Shown here one piece after another: positions 57,664 to 64,000 of a stretch of 64,000 bases of DNA (position 1 is the stretch's first letter; each line of letters starts with the position of its first letter). Origin of the DNA: Tricholoma matsutake (lineage: Eukaryota; Basidiomycota; Agaricomycetes; Agaricales; Tricholomataceae); assembly GCA_026075535.2 (NCBI GenBank), contig AP026543.1:6076001-6140000 (forward strand), given 5' to 3'. Both the position numbers and the translations under genes were made by a program. The notes under the pieces were generated by a model. That model did no database searches, was not told the DNA's origin, and worked only from the letters and a program-made list of their open reading frames with translations.

Positions 57664-58680
57664 AACTATTTGCTTCTTTAGCTGCACTTTGACTTGCCAA
57701 TTCAATGTTGGCATCCAAGGGGTATGTTGACAGGGCAATGAGGTCAAAACCTTCATGGTCAAAGTAGCTATGAGAGTATCCAGATGCATGGGCTTTGGGA
57801 TTGGAAGACTTTCCTCACAACACTGCCTCATGTAGCTTAACACAAAGTTTAGGTATCATGTAAATAAAGTGAAATCCTTCACAATGTGGCAGGCTTCTCC
57901 AAAAACATATTCCCAAGCCTCGCTTGAATGCAGCCAAGGTAAGAGGGGGACTCATCCTGGAACATGATCTTGATGGATGATAACGAGGGTGATCAATCCA
58001 TCGATAATAAAGTGCACAATGTCAGCCACTTAACAGGACATAAAGTACCAATCCTTTCAATATCCACAGGCAGCAAGAAATGCTTCCCATGAGTCAAGGA
58101 AGTACTTGGCCCACAGAACCAGCTTGATGTGTCCCAGATGTTGCATGCTCTGATTTTGATATGCATCAATTAGTTCTCCAAATATGAATAGGTAAACAAT
58201 CTCACCAACATAGTCAGGGTGGTTGTCTGCAAGGTACTGGAGTATGTCTGCAGAAAAGAGGCAAACAGCTGCATTGTCATCCTAGCGATCCACTTTTGTA
58301 ACATCACAGCTATAAAGTGGCACTCTGTTTCCCTGGGTGACATGAAGGATGTGAAGGTACATGGCTGGGTAGTTGCCTAGTACTAGAAGTCGAGCACCTG
58401 AAAAGAGATTGTTGTGCAACATCTTGAGGGCATGTTTTGAGTCCTGGACCATGCAGATCGGTTGACTGCAATAAATCCCATAGGTAGTGACAGTGTCCTT
58501 GCAGCCTGGGTGTGGATTTTTGAATGTGAGATGTCACTGGGAGCAGAGTTGGAGGAAACATTTTTCAACAGCACATTTGACTTCAGTTCCATCACATGCA
58601 TATGAAACAATTGATATACCCTGATCAACGAGCCCATCAAAAACCTTTTTGAGTAGGATGCAGAGTGCTGGTGCATCCAT
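57664..58680 (-). pseudogene. Degenerate transposon protein, family not recognised
   Basis: The minus strand gives a long readable frame with about six TGA stops: MDAPALCILLKKVFDGLVDQ, LLVLGNYPAMYLHILH, AAVCLFSADILQYLADNHPD, YLFIFGELIDAYQNQS, ADIVHFIIDGLITLVIIH and VPLLPWLHSSEAWEYVFGEA. The last motif recurs in repetitive mushroom proteins that I cannot name. In every case the stop is TGA next to a residue context where CGA is plausible. Function unknown; a transposase-like role is inferred only from context. Confidence 0.55.
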
Positions 58681-58699
58681 CAAATTTGGTATGGGTAGG

Positions 58700-59580
58700 G
58701 CAGCTACAATAATGGGGCTGACCTTGGGTGCTGGGATTATCAGGCACCAAACATGGACCTGGCATTTAATAATGGGGGGGCAATTCTGGTATTTGCCGCT
58801 TGTGTAGCTTTGTTTGGCTCACACTAATAAACACCAATTTCGTGAAGCACTTGTTTTTATCTTCACACAGCAATTTCCTGGGCTCGTTGCAGTGAGAAAA
58901 GTTATTCACAATAAATTTCTCTACAACTTATTCATGGCGGAATTTTTGTTTTTGTTTTTTTTATCAAGTTAGGACGATAATACACCTTTTTTTGTAGTCT
59001 ATAATAAGAACAACAAAAAATATAAAAAATCGGCCACAAAGAACTTGTAGCCCATGTCCAATAACCCCTGTTTTGACACCAAGTTGAGGCCAAAGTGTGA
59101 GCAAACGAGCGACAAAACACCTCGCGAGGTTAGAGGTGCGTTACATAGCCGAAGCGGAGTTTGAATTTGAGCGCAAATGCGCTAAATGTGTTGCATGCGC
59201 ACATGCACACAACTTTCAACTTCTGTACACCCCACATACCCGAGACCTTCACTCTGGTAGGTCCTTAGCATGTAGATCTTGGTATAATACTCATCCTAAC
59301 CTATGATTATGGTGTATTTTGTATAGTTACAGTAGCATTGCTTGGTACACCAGATCTCTTTTGATCTTGATCTTGATCTCTGCCATCTGGTAACTCCTCT
59401 CATATCAGAGTGATATCCTACTCTGCTCACCTTGCTTTTCTTACACTGTAGACCTGTACTTTCAACTTCATCATTTTGAATTTCCAATTCAACAGCATAC
59501 AAGTTCCAATTTTAATCAAGCATTTATTTCCAGTAGGCTGTATAGAGATTATTGTTATTCTATGCTAAACTTTTTACAGT
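58700..59580. other. Spacer between transposon relics
   Basis: AT-rich; no gene recognised. 58,730-59,050 still carries fragments of the preceding relic; 59,300-59,580 is the presumed upstream region of the next ORF. Confidence 0.4.
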
Positions 59581-59589
59581 TCATTGAGT

Positions 59590-60585
59590 ATGGGTAAAAA
59601 GAGATCCAAGGCCCAGAAATTGCAGCTGCTTGAAGTTAACAAAGCCAGATCTCAGAGTGGGACAGATCCAGAGGTAGGGTCAACTGCAGAGAGTGATTCC
59701 AGGATTGCTAGATCACTTCCTGCTGTGAGAAAGAAGCTAGAAGTTACAGGGAAGGCCCTTCTGGCTGTCCAGTCAGATCTGGAAGACTGCAGGACAACTC
59801 TGGATAGTACACAGGCTGAGTTGGAGGCTACAGCTACTGCTCTCAGAGCTGCAGAGAGTAAGTCTGGAGACCTCCAACATGCCTTGAAGATCCAAAAGCA
59901 AAAAGTGAGAAGGACACAAGCCTCGAAGGTTAAGCTGCAGTCTATTGTTGATTTCCTGCAATCTGTGCAACTCCCCAATGCTAGGGAGGAGGCTGCCAAG
60001 GCTATTGAGCTTCTAGATGGTACTACCAAGGAGAATGCTTCCCTCAGGGATGAGCTTTGTCAGCTGTTGGAGTCCTCTGCTGCTGAGGTTTCTGATTTGA
60101 AGGATAAGCTGGTTCAGTCCAGAAAGAAAGTGCATACTTTACAAAAGCATAATAACTGTGCTCCTGGCACTCTTGCCAGAGAGGTAGAAAAGGCTAAAAG
60201 TCAGGTATTGAAGGAGAAACACAATTTCTCTTTGCTTCAGAAAGGGGTCTACACACCAGAGGCTTGTGTCTTGGCTCGCATGCTAGTCCAGGCAGGGTGC
60301 TCACAGGAGTATGTTGGAGAGATAATTCAGAAGGTCTGCAAGTCAGGTGTAGAAGTTTCTGCAAAGATGAGTAGAAGGACAGTTGCAAGAGCAATTCTGG
60401 AAGGTGGAATTGCAGCAGAGATTCAACTTGCATATGAGATAGTCAAGACAAATGATCTGACCCTAACTGGAGATGGTACCACACACAAGCACATCAACTA
60501 TGAATCTCAGCATATCCATCTAAAAGTCCCCTACTCTGATGAAGGTGATGGTGACTCAGATTTCCAGTCCACTGCTCTCCACTAG
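59590..60585 (+). pseudogene. Coiled-coil mushroom transposon protein, N-terminal half
   Basis: MGKKRSKAQKLQLLEVNKAR, a long heptad-rich coiled coil (about residues 45-215), then KGVYTPEACVLARMLVQAGC, SRRTVARAILEGGIAAEIQL and TGDGTTHKHINYESQHIHLK, where it breaks off and stops at 60583. This family is repetitive in Agaricomycetes; its function is unknown to me. The expected second half is found on the opposite strand next door. Confidence 0.65.
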
Positions 60586-60592
60586 ACATGCT

Positions 60593-61690
60593 TGTTGACA
60601 AATATATGCATAGTCATCATCATTGAAGTTCTTGAGCATAAACTGCTCTGTACCATTTCAAGCACACATTGCAATAGCATTATACATGTGCATGGATGTG
60701 TTAGGCTTCTTGTGGATATATACTCGATAGGAACCAAGAGCACCCTCATTCACATCATTTGTTGGTGGTATCTTTGCTTTCTCCTTCTCTGCTGGAGTTG
60801 CAAGATCAATTACACCCCCTGCAGCAAACTCTGATGTGAATCTTTCCCATGTTGTTAGAGCACCTTTGAAATATCTGACCAATAATGGTTTAAGATGAGG
60901 AAGATCCTTTGATTTCTCATGAACTGCAGTGATAACCTTTGGTCTTTCCCACTCTTTTCCATCCATTGCACCAGTTTCATAACTGCATGTTGGTGACAAT
61001 AGCAGATCAGGATTGTTGATGATCTTTTGAACATGATCCTTCAATTGTGTATGCAAAGGACCTAGATCAAGCATATTTATTTGTTCAGTGCCTGGACCAC
61101 AGATTTGGCACATGTAAGGATGTGTGATTGCTTGTGCATATAATGCAAGAACACATAGTTCTGTGAGTGTAGGAATGTCATGCAAAGCAGCATACAGATT
61201 GTTCTCCAGGTGGTTAAACTTCCTGGTTTTTTTCCCATCATGGCTAAACTCCATGAATTGCACATAGTAAGGGTGGTGGACAATAAGCTCCCCTGCAGCT
61301 CTTCCAGAAGATTGATAGCATGTATTAATAGTATCTGGATAACTTAAAAGTATACCTGGACCCAAGAACTGACTCCATGAAATACTGAAACATATCCTGC
61401 TGGCCTTTTTTGTCATCCTTGTGTTTGACATATAGTCCCATTAAAAGTGTGAACCTTGTTGCCCCAGAACCAGTAACATTCAATCCACATTTTTCAGATG
61501 CCTTCAATGTTTCAGAGTCAGAATCAATGTCATCAATGACTGGAGCATTGTCACGATTGGCTTATAAAACAGGACCAGTGATTCCCTCTTCTGGCCAAAA
61601 TGACTGCATCTCTTTGTCACCTCCTTTGCCTGCATTCATGTCCTTGTGCATTCCACAGCCAACCCAGATAAATCACATAGGTAAGCTACA
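60593..61690 (-). pseudogene. Same protein, C-terminal half in inverted orientation
   Basis: Minus strand: FIWVGCGMHKDMNAGKGGDK, MQSFWPEEGITGPV, KHKDDKKGQQDMFQYFMES, then after a frameshift near 61,350 AAGELIVHHPYYVQFMEF, LCVLALYAQAITHPYMCQI, SYETGAMDGKEWERPKV, TTWERFTSEFAAGGVIDLAT and NDVNEGALGSYRVY. The central part of the usual protein is missing between the two halves. Confidence 0.62.
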
Positions 61691-61799
61691 GTGTATTTAA
61701 TGATACGGTCTATCAAACACATACAATGTATCGAATGATACGGGTTATTACAGCATCATGTAGAATAAATTTAAGTGATAATTAATTTGTTGTAGTATG

Positions 61800-63220
61800 C
61801 AGACCTACAAATTGAGGTCAGTGCCGAGTGCTGCTCAGCAACCCGGTGACTGTGCTGATGCTGATGCCGATGCACCTAAAAAGAATTCCCAATGCCGATG
61901 CCTCATTTATACAATAATTAATTTGTTCAATGTAGTATGCAGACCTACAAAATGAGGTTGGCGCCAAGTGGTGCTCAGCACCCCAGTGGCTGTGGCCAAT
62001 GCCAATGCCACTGAAAAAAAAATCCTGATGCCATACAGTGAGATGTATGATAAACTCAGTAAATGCCCTGTTTATGTGATAATTAATTTGTTGTAGTATG
62101 AAGATTTATAAAATGAGGTCGGTGCCAAGTGCTGCTCAGCAACCCAGTGGCTGTGCCGATGCCGCTGCCATCTCAAAAAATCTCGAGGCTGAAGGTTGTA
62201 CAGTGTCATGTATGATATACTCAGTAAATGCCCTGTTTATGTGATAATTAATTTGTTGTAGTATGAAGATTTATAAAATGAGGTCAGTGCCAAGTGCTGC
62301 TCAGCCACCCAGTGGCTGTGGCCAATGCCAGTGCCGATGCCACTGCCGTTCCAAAAAAATCTCAATGCCAAAGGTTGTACAGTGTCATGTATGATATATT
62401 CAGTAAATGCCCTGTTTATGTGATAATTAATTTATTGTAGTATGAAGATTTACAAAATGAGGTTGGTGCTGAGTGCTGCTTGGCAACCCGGTGGCTGTGG
62501 CCAATGCTGATGCTGATGCCAATGCTGATGCCATCTCAAAAAAATCTCGAGGCCAAAGGTTGTACAGTGTCACATATGATATATTCAGTAAATGCCCTGT
62601 TTATGTGATAATTAATTTGTTGTAGTATGAAGATTTATAAAATGAGGTCGGTGCTGAGTGCTGCTCAGCAACCTGGTGGCTGTGCTGATGCCGTTGCCGT
62701 CTCAAGAAATCTTGAGGCGGAAGGTTGTACAGTGTCATGTATGATATACTCAGTAAATGCCCTGTTTATGTGATAATTAATTTGTTGTAGTATGAAGATT
62801 TACAAAATGAGGTCGGTGCCAAGTGCTGCTCGGCAACCCAGTGGCTGTGCCAATGCCGCTGCCATCTCAAAAAATCTCAAGGCTGAAGGTTGTACAGTGT
62901 CACGTATGATATACTCAGCAAATGCCCTGTTTATGTGATAATTAATTTGTTGTAGTATGAAGATTTACAAAATGAGGTCGGTGCCAAGTGCTGCTCGGCA
63001 ACCTGGTGGCTGTGGCCAATGCTGATGCTGATGCCGATGCCGATTCCACTGCCATCTCAAAAAAATCTCGAGGCCAATGGTTGTATAGTGTCATGTATGA
63101 TATACTCAGTAAATGCCCTGTTTATGTGATAGTGCTGCTCATCATCCCAGTGGCTGTGGCCGATGCCACCTAACAAAAGAATTCTGATGCCAAAGGTTGT
63201 ACAGTGTCACATATGATAAA
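61800..63220 (+). repeat. Satellite array, forward orientation
   Basis: About eight units of 135-183 bp, each with aaatgaggtcggtgcc, tgctgctcagcaaccc, (gatgcc)n, tctcaaaaaatctc, ggttgtacagtgtcatgt, atgatatactcag and gtgataattaatttgttg. Unit starts are near 61816, 61951, 62114, 62278, 62457, 62640, 62807 and 62972. Length differences come mostly from the gatgcc hexamer run. Confidence 0.9.
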
Positions 63221-63990
63221 TTAATTATCACATAAACAGGGCATTTACTGAGTATATCATACATGACACTGTACAACTGATGGCAGCAGCATCGGCATTG
63301 GCCACAGCCACCGGGTTGCCGAGCAGCACTTGGCACCAACCTCATTTTATAAATCTTCATACTACAATAAATTAATTATCACATAAACAGGGCATTTACT
63401 GAGTATATCATACATGACACTGTACAACCTTTGGCATCGAGATTTTTTTTAGGTGGCATTGGCATTGGCATTGGCCACAGCCACTGGGGTACCAAGCACC
63501 ACTTGGCACCAACCTCATTTTGGAGGTCTGCATGCTACATTGAACAAATTAATTATTGCATAAACGAGGCATCGGCATCAGGAATTTATTTTAGGTGGCA
63601 TCGGCATCAGCATTGGCCCAGCCACCGGGTTGCTGAGCAGCACTTGGCACCAACCTCATTTTGTAGGTCTGTATACTACAACAAATTAATTATCACTTAA
63701 ACGAGGCCTTTACTCAGTTTGTCATACATGATGCTGTACAACCTTCGTCATTGGGGTTTTGTTTAGGTGGCATCGGCATTGGCCACAGCCACCAGGCCGC
63801 TGAGCAGCACTCAGCACCAATTTTATTTTGTAGGTCTGTATACCACATAGGTCTAACAAATGAATGCCAACTCCCCATCCTGATTCCCAATGGTGATGCC
63901 CAGTGGTAAAGCCCCATGCCACTGCCATTGCCGGTGCCGATTGTGTCCAATGCATAGGTCACTGAGCTATATATTACATTCATTACACAT
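63221..63990 (-). repeat. Satellite array, reverse orientation
   Basis: About four more diverged units, inverted relative to the first block (aattaattatcacataaacagg at 63221 is the reverse complement of the unit end). The array runs to the window edge. Confidence 0.85.
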
Positions 63991-64000
63991 ATGTAGTGTA

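Noticed and set aside
62278..63170. CRISPR-like array
   Set aside because: Units are about 165 bp, fully repetitive without unique spacers, and the host is eukaryotic; it is a satellite.

Overview
The window looks like nuclear DNA of a basidiomycete mushroom (Agaricomycetes). The host genes are split by many introns of about 45-85 nt with GT...CTRAY...AG signals. The mobile elements are those typical of Agaricomycete genomes: chromodomain Ty3/Gypsy, Tnp2/CACTA, KDZ-like, hAT, pogo and a coiled-coil transposon protein. No function below comes from a database search; calls rest on motifs and remembered family features.

Bases 1-12,300 are a gene island: the 3' part of acetoacetyl-CoA thiolase (ERG10, +), an anion:cation symporter-type MFS permease (+), a 798-residue protein of unknown function (+), adenine phosphoribosyltransferase (+) and, convergent with it 11 bp away, a GH47/EDEM-type ER mannosidase with a PA domain (-). 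A 769-bp inverted-repeat element sits exactly at the stop codon of the unknown gene.

Bases 12,300-31,600 are one nested stack. A KDZ-like transposase relic is split by a non-coding LTR element (target duplication GACTG). Into that element went a CACTA element (TCA duplication) and a chromodomain Gypsy, called Gypsy-C (CTTTC). Gypsy-C was hit by an apparently intact hAT (TATATGCC) in its 5' LTR and by a solo LTR of its own family (AGATG) in gag.

Bases 31,594-35,278 are a non-coding hAT-like element. It carries a composite element made of two outward-facing tRNA-derived SINE-like ends around a cluster of hairpins. Bases 35,287-52,742 are a Copia relic and a second Gypsy (Gypsy-A, -). Gypsy-A is split by a third Gypsy (Gypsy-B, -), itself hit by two hAT-type MITEs, and by a second copy of the non-coding LTR element, again with GACTG. 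Bases 52,743-57,645 are a second copy of the SINE/hairpin composite with a pogo-like transposon (TA duplication) inside it. Bases 57,650-61,690 hold two more broken transposon genes, one with its C-terminal half inverted, and 61,800-64,000 is a satellite array that switches orientation near 63,220.

The most unusual signal is a repeated module found six times: a near-perfect hairpin (arms GCCCAA(A/G)... and ...TTTGGGC) lying directly before a sequence with the signals of a spliceosomal intron. Many older elements carry in-frame TGA where an arginine CGA is expected, pointing to CpG-directed C-to-T decay; the hAT and the host genes do not show it.
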